Of a DNA stretch of 64,000 bases, positions 35,617 to 46,925 are shown in pieces (the stretch's first letter is position 1; each line of letters opens with the position of its first letter). The position numbers and the translations under genes were made by a program. The notes below the pieces were generated by a model, which searched no databases, was not told the DNA's origin, and worked only from the letters and a program-made list of their open reading frames with translations. Origin of the DNA: Parasponia andersonii (lineage: Eukaryota; Streptophyta; Magnoliopsida; Rosales; Cannabaceae); assembly GCA_002914805.1 (NCBI GenBank), contig JXTB01000178.1, positions 594,917-658,916 on the forward strand, in the 5' to 3' direction.

Positions 35617-38600
35617 TGTGGTGCCCAAGATTCTCACATGCATATTAAGCCAATAATAAATATGTTCTAATTGCATATTAGGCATCTAGAAGTCATTAAT
35701 ACTAGTTTTGTAGCAACATACTCATTTACTATGTTATGAGCATTTACATACATGTTATTACACTAATGACTGTTGAAGTGTCCCAATGCAGTGTAAAGTT
35801 TCAATACCCTCAGAAAGAGAGCTCGGTGTGCTAAAAGAACAAAGAATATAATTATGAAACTAATACTATGTGCACATGTATTAAGATCGTACTTGTTTAT
35901 AATTTGGTCAAATAGTAGTTTCTCGGTAAAATGCAATTTTCACGTACTTCGGAGCCAAATTCACTGTGTGTTTAACACGTCAAATAGGCTTAATTCAATG
36001 TCTAGGACTTATTTATAGCATTTTATTTGTTGTCTCCAGGTAAGCACGAGGTGGCATTCAGGACACTAATTGGTATTTTGTTGCACTAAGCTAGCTTAGA
36101 TTAAGCTTAATCGCGTAATGTCATTTTTGTGCATTCTAATAATTGAGTGCTAATACTATGTTTGCATTGTTAATTAGAGTCTAATTGACTTTATTGTTAT
36201 GTTTAATGATTGGTTAAGGGGCTAGGTTCCACCAAATTACAATAAGATTGGCCATATAGGATCATAAGTCAAAGTATGACTAGTTTTCACTTTCTAAGGT
36301 AGGATTCACCAACTTTGGCTACACTTGGGTGTATAGGAGTGACCAGCAACGTGGTGACTATGCTAAGGATGTTTTAGAGCTTGACACATGGAAGTTAATG
36401 AGCAAAATACCTAAAATACCCCTTAGAATTTAAGTTATGCCATTCTTTGCCTTTAAGTATTGAATTTTTGACCAAATCTGGTCATTTGCTTTCCCATTTC
36501 TCTCCAGCCACGACCTGAGCCTCTCCAATACTTTTTACACTTCTCTCAACTTCCCTTAATCATCTCCAAGAGTTTCCAAGTGATAGAACTCAAGTTGGAG
36601 CTCTAGAAAGTAAGATAGATCAAAACTAGTCAAGGTAGTTCTACTAATTCTTCTTTCTAGGTCTTTGCCTATAATTCAATTCTCTAGTTGTTCCCACTTA
36701 AATATTTGTTTCTTCAGGTCCTATTAAGTTCAAAAATCTATTTCTAAGCCTTGGAAATCAGTTTGGTGGAGATAGAAGACAAGAAGTCTAGCAAAGACCC
36801 AAACTAGTCAAGGTAAGGTTTAAGTAGGATTTTGAATTTGTAATGAATTTCCTTTATTTCAGCTCTTAAGCCTAAGCTATTATTTGATGAATGATGGTCC
36901 TAGGAACCTTATATATTGCTTGAAACATAGAATTTAAGTGGAGGATTAGAGCTAGATCTAAAGCCCCAAAGTTTGCTATTTATGGAATCAAGTTTTTTTT
37001 TCATGTGTAGTAGATTAAGTTCTATATGTGTAATCTGATTTCTTAAACTTGGAGTGTATATTTTATTGATTCTATTATTTCTAACACTCATTTGGTAGCC
37101 GGTTGTAATGACACAAAAGTGTAAAAGTGGTTTTAAATTTTGTTTAAACCGAAAAAAAATTCAAGTGTGCTTATGCCATTCCAAGTGATCCTCTTTGATG
37201 TGTATATGTGGGAATTGAATTGTAAATTGTTATTTCAGGTTTAAAACTATGATTTTAATCATGTGGGATTGTCTCTAAAATAGGAGAGGTACTGTCCAAA
37301 TATTTTTAAAATGAAATGGCACCATTTAGGAGCAAATGGACTTGTTTTTACAAAATTATGTGCCATTTTGGACCATTTTGTGCTAATGAACTAGCGTTCA
37401 TATTTTACCATTTTTGAACAGTTTTTCAATGCTAGTTATTAGCTGTTAAGTACTTTAAGTGATTTATACACTCCTGAGTCATTTTAAGATTAAGTTTCCT
37501 AAATTGGTGAAAGTTTTGATTTCGGTATTGTTCAAATATCTTAACGCATTCTATTTGTAAAATGTGCATCTTGAATAATAGTAATTTATGATAGGTGATT
37601 AGCACATCAATCTCTAGAGGATATTGACTCTTTCCACTATCAATTCCTATTTAAGACACGAGGTAAGTAAAGACTTACAACTGCATCACAAGAACTATAT
37701 GGAAGATGTATTTATGTGAAACTTACTTACTCCTGAAAGTTATGAAATGGCATGTGCATGGCATGTTTTGCATGCAAATGGAGATTTTTATTATAAGAGT
37801 ATTTGAAAATGAGTACCATTGTACCAATTTTGTAAGTTAAGTTTTAATGGCAATTGTTAGTCTGTCGGAGCTGGATAGGTAAGTCTGTTGATGCAGACTC
37901 TCCCGTTAAAGCGGGATTTACGGATGTTATGATGTGTCTCGTTGAAGCGGGACAAGATTAGCGCGGTGTGGGATGCCCCTTTGATGAGGGAAGTAGTTTT
38001 CAAAAACCTCACACGACGGTCGCACCTTATTTTTACTCTTGGCTAGAGTTTCCGCCCAATGTTATCACGGCCTATCGACTTACGGGACTAGCAATGCTCT
38101 AAGGGGCCCAATTATGAATACGTTTTAAGGAAAATACATGAACTAAAATGTTTAAAAAAGAAAAGGGTACAATGGGAACTTTACAAGATTTTAAAGCATA
38201 CATAAGCATGCATAGTTTTACTTACTGAGCTTTAGCTCATTTTAGTCTTGTGATGCAGATGAGGAGGCACATTTTGGTATTGACTAGCTGGTTGCTTGGC
38301 TTGCCTTTTGTCGCCGTGATCATACAGATGTAGACGAGCTTGACCTGTGGGTGACATTTTTGTTCTGAGATATTTTGGTGTAATGTAAATATTACAGCTG
38401 ATGGCAAAATCGACTGGTGAAAAACTCTTTTGATTGTACACTTTGTAAAGACACTTTTAACAAGAAATGACATGCAGTTTCTTTCGTCCTAAAGTTCTAG
38501 AAAGTTAAAAAAAAAAAATTGCCCACCTTTTTATCAAAACAGAAGGAAATGTTTAAGAAAGAATAATACTTCATAGTTTGACTGTATATGACAATATGGT

Positions 38601-38619
38601 TAAACTAGGGGATGTTACA
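35617..38619 (+). mobile_element. Solo LTR (~3.0 kb) nested in the Ty3/gypsy element
   Basis: It begins TGTGGTGCCCAAGATTC and ends GGGGATGTTACA. GAACT is duplicated at 35612-35616 and 38620-38624. The host element's pol sequence lies on both sides. It aligns with the solo LTR at 13394-16226 and with the inverted piece at 1-545. No internal region of its own remains. It is younger than the element it interrupts. Confidence 0.9.
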
Positions 38620-38976
38620 GAACTAGAAGAGCATGTTACTCTCGGACCTGAACTGATTGAGGAGACTACTGAGAAGATCAAGGATATCCAAGAGAGACTC
38701 AAAGAGATTCAGAGTCGCCAGAAGAGTTATGCTGACCCGAAGAGGCGTGAGGTAGAGTTCGATACTGGTGATTCCGTACTCTTGAAAGTGACTCCNNNNN
38801 NNNNNNNNNNNNNNNNNNNNCTTTGGGAACATCACAAAGAGGACGAGGCTACTTGGGAACTCGAGACGGAGATGTACGAGAAGTACCCTTAACTTTCAGT
38901 TAGAAGTTGTATTGTGATGTAAAACCTTGACTTGTATTTTGAATTTCGGGACGAAATTCTTTTAAGGAGGAGAGGA

Positions 38977-40581
38977 TGTAAAATCCTGGAATTTTCGAGG
39001 GTAATTTGGACATTTTACCAATTTTCCAGATAAGATATTGTGGGGATTAATTTGCCAAATTTTTATACAGAGGGACTAAATTACAAATTTTGGGGAACTA
39101 GATTAATAGAGATTTGAAATTTTGGAGACTTATGTGTAATTTTTGAAAAATTGCACAGCCCTATAAGATTGGGCCACGTGCCCGTCCTCTTTCTTCTCTC
39201 TCTCTCTCTCTTTTCTCTCTCCTCCCCCCCTAAATTCTCTCTCTTCTCTCTCTCGGCCGTGCCATTGTCGAAGGCCGTAGGACCGTTGCCCAGCCACCGT
39301 CTGGGCCGCCCACTGACTGGCGTCGACTCGCCGAGCTGCCGCGTACCTCAGCCGGTCATCCGCAGCTACCGCTGGCCACCAGATCGCCGGAAAAAGCCAT
39401 TAATGCCGTTTTGACCCATTTCAGAATTTTGGCCGCCGCCGATGATTCCAGCCACCATTCGGCCTCAAACCGGTCCCGTTAAATTCGTATCGTCGCAAGG
39501 ATCATCAAGGTATATATATCTCAACTCCGTTTTGCCCGGATTGAAAGTTGCTATTTTTGGTCATTTCGAGTTTTTGGGTGTTGTTCTCGATCTGGCCGTT
39601 GGATTGTGTTTTTAACTGCATTTTTGGAGTGTACTCGGAAAATGGAGAAGTTTGATATATATATTATGTGGTTTGGTGATCGGCATGAAAATTGAGATCG
39701 GACGGTCAAGATTTTATTTCGTTTTGCATGCCACCGGTCCGGCGTGGCCCTGGACCCGAATTGGACAAGTTATATGTCTTACCTAGCTATTTTTGGTACT
39801 AGGAATTCAGTGAAGAGGTCCATTTTTGGAATTGAAGCTCCGGTTAGAAAGTTTATTTTTCACAAGAGGACGATCGAGGGCTTGGAATTGGTTCCCGACC
39901 CTCCGGGCGATCGTCAACGACACCTTAAAGACTTAATAGTGTGGTGTCACTATTTTGTTGAGGTAGGGATTTAGTTACCGTCGTTTTATACCTTTTTTGA
40001 GTTCAAACTTATTTTCTGCAGCATATAAGAACAAGTGTATTTTTAATGATTTGAATTATATGTGATATAATCTGGTTATACGATATATACTGTACTGCTC
40101 TGGGAGTTTGCTGTGTGCAAGTTATTTTGGGTATATCAAAAATAGGGCTGTTATACTGTCCGTTTTTCTGTAAAACCCTATTACGCATATTTTATTGAAA
40201 AACCATAGTATAATAGTTTTTACACTTCAGTTCTATATTGCACGTATCATAGGATCATACATGAGCATCGTGTTAGCATCGTGGGTTTTACAGTAAGGCA
40301 CTGCGTGCCCCACCGTCAGTGAAAGTCCGTAAACTCGTACGAGATCTTGTTACTTCTGATTATCTCCCCATTTATCAGGTATAGGCAATTCGGTTGTCCC
40401 TCCAGGTTTGGTAGGCGACACATGGGTATCCCCTCCAGGTATAGGCTTAGGTGTCAGGCAGGCTATTAGGTACACTTAGTGCTATCATCCTGGGTTTCCA
40501 CAGATGAGAGGATGTGAGCTCATGGGTATGGGTTGATTTGTGTCATGTGCATATGGATTGATGGTTTTGATTACACTGTTT

Positions 40582-40616
<35 letters not shown>

Positions 40617-41175
40617 GTGAGTGTATGTTTTGGATTTGAACTAACCATGCAGGAGTTTTCCATCACTGAACTGTTTTTCTCCGAGGTAACTATTTTCCTA
40701 CTGGGCATTGTATGCTCACCCCCCTACCTTCCTCCTCAGGTGGTGTCCAGTGCGATCTTGGTGATCATGAAGAGTAAGAGGTCATGCAGATTGCAGTTCG
40801 CCTCTTGGTAATGCTAGGAGTTTGTTGTCGTAGTCTTTGGACTATTTGGATTTTGTGTTAGCATTGAACCAAGATTACTGCTTTCTATTTTGTCTGCAAA
40901 CTTATGTATGCTATTATGGTGTTTGACTTCTGTTGTGGATGATGATGATGCTAGGTTTTATATTTAATTTCGCGTTTTCAAATAATTGTTCAATTCATGT
41001 TTGATGGTGTATACGAACTGTGGGAGTGGTTCACGTGATGGAATTTCGATTGTTTTATTTAAATAGACTGTTTTTATAAAAACTAGAACTTTTGACATTT
41101 TTCAAATAAATCAAGGAATTTTCTACCTTTGTGAAATTCTATTTCTTCCACTAGCCCGAGTTTTGGATCGTGACA
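38977..41175 (+). repeat. 3' LTR of the Ty3/gypsy element
   Basis: It opens TGTAAAATCCTGGAATTTTC directly after the purine-rich TTTAAGGAGGAGAGGA and ends TTTTGGATCGTGACA. Length is 2199 bases versus 2224 for the 5' LTR. A (TA)n tract at ~40585-40617 sits where the 5' LTR also has one (~30856). Confidence 0.9.
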
Positions 41176-41196
41176 CCTGGTACTGCTAGGTTTTAG

Positions 41197-42062
41197 AATC
41201 TAGATTCTGGGTCCGGTTGAATGTAACGTTTTACGTGTGACTTTCAATGAGCTTGGTCATGACATGTGTGATTTATCTCATCGAAACTCAATTAGTGCAC
41301 TTTTGTTTTTCAATGTATTGGAGTTGTTTTATAGTGTAATTTGGAGACAAATGAAGTTGTGGCTATTTTTCCTAAATATTGATTTGAGTACGGTATTTCC
41401 TTTGTAATCTGAATTCATGTTGCATTTATTGATTATAGAGTGCATTTATACCACGAAGGTAAATTTTTGTCTCCACATGGAAAAGAAAAATTGAAAATAA
41501 CATTATTGTTTCACGAAAGTAAAATTAAAGAACCGAGGAGGCCTAATTTTTCCCATGTTCCGCATAATTTAATATAAAAATATAGTAACTTATAAATTGA
41601 CCCGAAAACTATGGTGAAAATTGACGACATCAATTTAATAGTCAAAATGGTCAACTTCCACGTTAAAGTGTTCATTCACTCTGATCTTTTAAATAAATTA
41701 TATCCAATCCCACGCTAGTATGGAATTTAGCAGTGTTCATTCAATTTTGATTTGTATTTTTTAAAATATATTAATTCGATTCAACTAATACGGACTTTAG
41801 ATATCAGAATTTAGAAATCATATCCGATTTAGTTCAAATAAAATCTTTTAACCAATTCAATTCATGAACGTGTGAATTGGATTGATTATTTTTTATTATA
41901 GATGCAGAAATTTGGGTTGTTTATTTTTTAACAAACTCGTTTCATTGTTCATCATTTTAGCATTTTTTTTTCAATTAAAAAGCTTTTACAACTTAAATTA
42001 CAACTGATAGTAAATTTTACAATATATATAAATTATAAGACATGTATAATATATAAATATAA
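41197..42062. other. 3' flank of WIP copy 6
   Basis: Host sequence resuming after the retrotransposon, presumably the original 3' UTR and flank. No gene or repeat is recognised. Confidence 0.4.
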
Positions 42063-42200
42063 AGGGCACCAATCTAATAGGTATTTTTTTTTTACCTGTC
42101 AATACGTAATTTTTTTTAGCCATTAGATCATAATCTAACGACTACCATAATTTGAGTAGTTAGAAAAAAAATAATAAAAATGAAATATATATATATATAT
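42063..42200. mobile_element. MITE, copy 3 (truncated)
   Basis: GGGCACCAATCTAATAGGTA opens the element as in copies 1 and 2, and CCATTAGATCATAATCTAAC continues the match. The far terminus is not recognisable. A TATATATA tract follows. Confidence 0.6.
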
Positions 42201-42324
42201 CTCTCTCCACCTTTTACACATATATAGCTATTTTTAATTTAACAAAATAATATCTATAAATAAGTAAAAAAAATATTGATTAAATTAGGAACCAAATATA
42301 AATATAACTTATAGAGCAGTTCTA

Positions 42325-43157
42325 GTTTAGGAGGGGTAAATTCTCTCCTACATCTATGAGCATTTTTAAACCCTCATATTAAATCAAAAAGACAATATAA
42401 TAGAAGTCTAGGTAAACCATAGTACATAAAGATTAGTCTATACTCATCTCCAATAACTTTTTGCATTTAAATTGGGAAAAAATTGCAAAATGCAGACAAA
42501 GAAGAATTGTGGATACAAGGTATTCAAATAAGAATTTACTGACAAAAAAACCCAAACAATCCTCCTATACCTTTAATGAGTGGATAAAATATGGAAAATT
42601 CACTAAAGAAAGAAAAAAAAAGACAAAAAACATGAAAAATCAGTTTTTTCTTTTTTAAGACAGTTTCAAATCAGCCAAAAGTACGATTGAAAGAAATTTA
42701 ATTAGAGTTACGAGTAAGAGTAAATTAATATTTATACATATATATATAGTCTCTAGCGTCGATTTTTAAGGATTTATTATATGTAAAGCTAGAATTGGAA
42801 GAATGGAAAATTCCAAAGCAATTCCATATGGAAAAAAAATGATAGATTAACAATGCATAAGATTCATTTGGGATAAAAATGATTGTATTTTTTGAATTAA
42901 TTATTTTTTTATTTCTGCTTCTTTGGTTTTTTTTTTTTAGTAAATTATTCTGGTTACATTGAATCCCCCAATTTTTTTTGTCTAGATTCTGTAGGTTTTT
43001 TTCCCTATTTAAATGCAAAAAAGTCGTTGAAAATGACTATAGAATAATTCTATGTGATATGGTACGTCTAGACTTATATTATCCCTTTGATTTAATTTGG
43101 GAGTTTAAAAAATAGTTGTACCATAGATTTTGCACTTCCTAACTCCCCGTAAAATTA
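42325..43157. mobile_element. Foldback / MULE-like element with ~240-bp terminal inverted repeats
   Basis: The left arm (42325-42560) and right arm (about 42925-43157, reversed) match along their length. Examples are TTAAATCAAAAAGACAATAT against TTAAATCAAAGGGATAATAT, and TTTTTGCATTTAAATTGGGA against TTTTTGCATTTAAATAGGGA. The middle has no coding capacity. Long inverted arms suggest a Mutator-like or foldback non-autonomous element. Target duplication could not be fixed by eye. Confidence 0.65.
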
Positions 43158-43232
43158 TATATTTTATATAATATATAATTTAAGTACAAATTAGGTTAGA
43201 TCGGTTATTTTTAAAGTGAAAAATATATCTAA

Positions 43233-43752
43233 TAGAACTGGTAATTCGTGACATGATACGACAATATGACTTGAAACCTACACGAAATTAGTGGGTTTGG
43301 GTTTAGTTTAATCGTATTCGTGTTGTATTCAGGTTGGATATATTGATCCATTTAATTAACAGGTCGTGTTCAGATTGAACCTGTCAATTTGAAAATGACT
43401 TGTTTAGTAAATAAGTTACACAAATTATGTCGCGTTGACCTGTTTATAAACAGATCATGTTCGTATTATAATTTTTGACCCATTTGATAAAGGGATATTT
43501 TACATATATTGGCTCAAATTTTGATCATATTTTTATAAAAAAGTCCTTTATTAAATAGGTCGTGTTTGGATCACAAGTTGCGGGTCACATGTCACGAGTC
43601 AATATAACCTGTTTAGTAAACGAATTTTATAGATCGTATCGTAGTAACTCGTTTATAAATTAGTCACACTTAAATTGAGAATTTACATATTATATATATA
43701 CATCAATCAATATGATACAAATACAATACGTGACTACAAATTACCAACCCTA
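43233..43752. mobile_element. hAT-like non-autonomous element
   Basis: It opens TAGAACTGGTAATTCGTGAC and closes with TTACCAACCCTA, an inverted counterpart. The interior carries many ACCTGTTTAT/GTTCAGATT-type subterminal words. The flanking 8-mers ATATCTAA and ATATCCAG agree at six positions, consistent with a decayed 8-bp hAT target duplication. Confidence 0.55.
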
Positions 43753-44429
43753 ATATCCAGTCCACAAAAATACAAATTTCAATAATTCCATCCAATCTAA
43801 TTCACACATGTAGATATATATATTTTGTAAATTGAATTAAGAATTAGATTGGATTACGTGGATTTTGAGCACAACATGAGTGGTAACAATTTTCTATTTG
43901 TCCCAACTTCTAGTAAAAATGTTATTTCGTTGAACATGGCAAAAGTAAATATTCAAAACCAATGCATTATAATTAAAAAAATAATTAGCTAATAGCAGTC
44001 ATTGATATTATATTATACGATTTATACATAAGTTTTTTAGCAGTATCGTAATCATACTTAACCTTGTACTATTTTAAATCCTAGAGATTAGAGTCCGGAT
44101 TGTCACCAAAAAAAATAATAAGAAAAAAATTAAAATAAAACTAGAGACTAGAGTCCAGGAAATCACATGTCAAAACCGTGTGCTTACACTAGCCAAGTTA
44201 CCGAAAAAATAAGGTGGTGAGTCGTATCTTTAATCATAAACCACGTTTTAAAACCCATCATTAATAAAACTATGGAAATCATCTCCGGGATTGGGTAAAC
44301 CAGTGCCCAAAACCTGGGAGCTATAACAATCTAGCCAAATTCAACCCCTGTTTTCTCCCTTAGCTATAATAAAATATATGTACACATATATTTCTTTTCT
44401 TATTATCTATATATTTTTAAGCGCTCTGC
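43753..44429. other. Upstream region of the divergent WIP-like gene
   Basis: No gene. AAACCAGTGCC at 44298-44308 resembles the hypoxia-responsive element core with one mismatch. It lies ~280 bases before the ATG at 44579. Confidence 0.4.
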
Positions 44430-44440
44430 CTCTATATATA
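44430..44440 (+). promoter_or_regulatory. TATA box of the divergent WIP-like gene
   Basis: CTATATATA at 44432-44440, about 140 bases before the ATG, the same spacing as in the array copies. Confidence 0.5.
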
Positions 44441-44578
44441 GTTATGAAGCTTTCTGAGGTGCTTTTTCTCGGCAAGACAACTTTTATTTTTCATCACACA
44501 ACATATCAATTTTAACGTTCTTGCAATATTCTATCACTCTTTTTCCGGTCTTTGATTTTCCCGGGAAAGTGATAGAAA

Positions 44579-44806
44579 ATGAACGGGAATAGAAAAGTGT
44601 GCAAGTTTGAGGCAACCTTGAGAAGCATGCAGGAGAAGAAAAATTCTGGGGCATCAGAATCTGCTGGACACAGTAGTAGTAACGCCATGTGGGGCATTGC
44701 AAGGATATTTGGTGTTAGTATTCCGAAGAGGATAAATATTGATGACAAAAGAAGGAAGGAGAGAGCTGAGAATCTTGTACAATTGATTTGCTGGGGACCC
44801 AATTAA
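44579..44806 (+). CDS. Divergent DUF3774/WIP-like small protein
   Basis: Intronless, 75 residues. It opens MNGNRKVCKFEATLRSMQEK, has a Ser/Gly-rich middle (SGASESAGHSSSN) and ends ENLVQLICWGPN. The C-terminal CWGPN, preceded by hydrophobic residues, is the DUF3774 signature seen in the array. The N-terminal AWIVATSIG segment is absent. CKFEATLRSMQ aligns loosely with CRWNSALRSIQ of the array genes. It looks like the shorter branch of the family, comparable to Arabidopsis At4g33560 (from memory, not compared). Same strand as the array, 3.4 kb beyond copy 6's stop. A functional gene is likely, since the frame is clean and a TATA box is present. Confidence 0.7.
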   Translation: MNGNRKVCKFEATLRSMQEKKNSGASESAGHSSSNAMWGIARIFGVSIPKRINIDDKRRKERAENLVQLICWGPN

Positions 44807-45594
44807 TATATAGGTGTACCTATATTTTGTGTATTTTGGGATATTTAGATGTTTATCAAAGTGAAGTTATTGTAATTTTCCACTCAAAAAAAAAAAACTT
44901 ATTGTAATTTTTGTAACTTGGTGGGTAGCTGGAGATAGTAGACCTATTGAGTAGGTGAAAGTTCTGATCTTATCTGGATGTAAAATTCTTTGCTTATAGG
45001 CTATAGCTATAGGTTGTTCTTTCTTTTTCTAGAGTAACATTTTGTCTTGTCTTCTTCAAACTTGGATTTTTATGTGCTTCATTTCACTGTTCTTGAATAT
45101 TGATCAATTAAGTGCATCAATAAATAAAAAAAAATGGAAAGAAAAATGGTACTCCACCAGATTGTTTTAGTGACCCAAGCACATGTGGCTTCCTTTTGTG
45201 GTGAAACCACATACTTGGTGACTGTGGCAATCTATGATCATGTGACATCTGTGTCACAAATTGACACGTAATCCGTGCTAAAAAGTCCGGTTGGAATTCA
45301 TAGTATTATCAGTTCATTTTATTTTTATTTTCTCAAATAATTAAATTGTTACCAATTGAAAAAACAGACAACCGTGAAACAAGAATGTAGTACAATAATT
45401 ATAAGGAAGATAAACGAAATACAATAACTACTGTTCTATATAAAATCTCTCCTCAAATGTTTTTTTTTTTAAAATCTCTCTCCTTTCTAAGGCGGATTAG
45501 ACACACACAATTGATGACACAACTATCTTTACAAATGTCATTATTCACCTAACAAATTCCTAACTCCCAATCTAATACTCACCAACAAACATAG
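44807..45594. other. Intergenic stretch 3' of the WIP-like gene
   Basis: 3' UTR-like sequence, then AT-rich spacer. No gene or repeat is recognised. Confidence 0.4.
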
Positions 45595-46085
45595 CCGACC
45601 ATTTTAAATGTACTATCAAAAACCACACCTAATCTACTCATCCTAATGCTTCGGCTATAAAAATAAAATGTAAAAACAAAACAGACATAAAACGAAATAG
45701 AGAGGGTGGGGAGGGGAAAAAAAGAACTTAGTTTAGTTAGCAAAAACTTCATTGAAAACCATACCCACCACCCCCAACTAATCTACTCATACAGTCATAT
45801 AAATATTTCCCATAAAATAGAATTTAAAAAAAACAAGGGGACAAGTTAAAGAAGAGAAAATTAAAAACACATACCTAATTGACAAAATCTTCATTGAAGA
45901 CCATACCCACCACCAAAGTCCCCAACTAATCTACACATCCTATGCTTCTCATAAAATAAAATCTAAAAAGAGAGATGAAACTCAAGAGGGAAAATAAAAA
46001 ATAAAAATAAAAGAACAAAGAAAAACACCTAATTGGGCAAAATGCTCATTAAAAACCATACCCACCACAACTAAACTAATAATTC
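45595..46085. repeat. Diverged tandem repeat, ~140-160 bp unit, about 3-4 copies
   Basis: Each unit carries ACCATACCCACCAC and AACTAATCTACTCAT-like anchors followed by a purine-rich, A-rich segment. Anchors recur near 45621 (weak), 45760, 45900 and 46057. Units are diverged, so the array is not young. It lies upstream of the VAP4-type gene. Confidence 0.6.
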
Positions 46086-46783
46086 CATTCCATTTGACTT
46101 ACTAAAAATTTAAAAATGCAAAAGTGCATAGCATTTGATTGACTCCGACTCCAATACTATATAACTTATCAATTTAGACATTAAATTTTAATTATTAAAC
46201 ACTACAAATTAACATTTTAATACTAAATTAAATTATGTAGTCACATTATTGATCAAAAATTAGTAAATAAATTAGGGGTTTTCTATTTTTTATTTTTTAT
46301 ATTTTGGATGGAATTAGGGGCTTCCTGATAGCATCTTATTTTTGGGAATCAAATGATGTACTCACATCATTGATCAAATTTGGTACATAAATTGGGGGCT
46401 TTAATGTCGCACTATATAGTAAACTAATCGCATTCAAGTAGACATTTCAATAATGCTTTCAATTTTATGGCAGTCGTCGTCATATAGTTTCAACGGCTGC
46501 ATCAGTATAATTTATTTTTCTGACAAACTCATGATTTTAATTGCCTTTTTATTATTCATATCCAAACAGCCACTGAGAAACCAAAACGTGGACAGGCGCA
46601 CAGTAATTCTCCAGAATCGAACACAGCGAACCTCGGAACTCAGGCTATGATTAAATGCAAACGCCACGTCACTTTCCGAACAAGAGCTGATATTAATACA
46701 AACCCAATAGATAAACGACACATACCGAAGTGTAGAATATCCAAATGCTCCTCATATACAGCGGAACTACCACCGAAACCAGA
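46086..46783. other. Spacer upstream of the VAP4-type gene
   Basis: No gene. The distal part probably holds the VAP promoter. Confidence 0.4.
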
Positions 46784-46790
46784 TATATAA
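46784..46790 (+). promoter_or_regulatory. TATA box of the VAP4-type gene
   Basis: TATATAA followed by GCGG, about 177 bases before the chosen ATG. Confidence 0.5.
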
Positions 46791-46925
46791 GCGGTTTTTT
46801 TAACAACCGAAACAACAAAACTCGCCCCATTTTCCGTCTTCGTCTTTACTTTAGCTTAGCTTAACTTTCCAGAGAGTGAAAAAATTCTAGAGTGACAGAC
46901 AGAAAGACGCGAAATTCGGTGACGG

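Larger units (their letters stand above)
29209..41175 (+). mobile_element. Ty3/gypsy chromovirus fossil (Tekay/Del-like), with nested insertion
   Basis: LTRs at 29209-31432 and 38977-41175 (each ~2.2 kb, TGTAAAA...GTGACA) are flanked by the 5-bp duplication CCTGG. A primer-binding site TGGTATCAGAGC lies at 31441-31452 and a purine tract at 38961-38976. Parts in order: gag (~31567-32610) with a CCHC zinc knuckle near 32390-32430, aspartic protease near 32830, reverse transcriptase ~33350-33990, RNase H ~34250-34530, integrase ~34900-35610, then a nested LTR, then the end of pol with a partial chromodomain (~38820-38890). It is broken, with roughly ten or more interruptions. By eye the LTRs differ at around a tenth of positions near their starts, suggesting an age of some million years. 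A run of Ns interrupts it near 38796-38820. Confidence 0.9.
28955..41196 (+). pseudogene. WIP copy 6, start codon lost and split by a retrotransposon
   Basis: The frame 28955-29208 reads SSARRTWIVATSIGAVEALK, DQEVCRWNGILRSFQQYAKN and on to SNCWGPG, clearly DUF3774. The codon aligned with the paralogs' ATG is CTG, and no other early ATG is in frame. A ~12 kb Ty3/gypsy element begins at 29209, inside the last codons. After its far end and the duplicated CCTGG (41176-41180), host sequence resumes TACTGCTAGGTTTTAG, giving the native last residues TARF and a stop at 41194-41196. As it stands, reading into the LTR would give a foreign tail VKTRNFRR. Non-AUG initiation cannot be excluded, but it is most likely dead. 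Confidence 0.8.
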
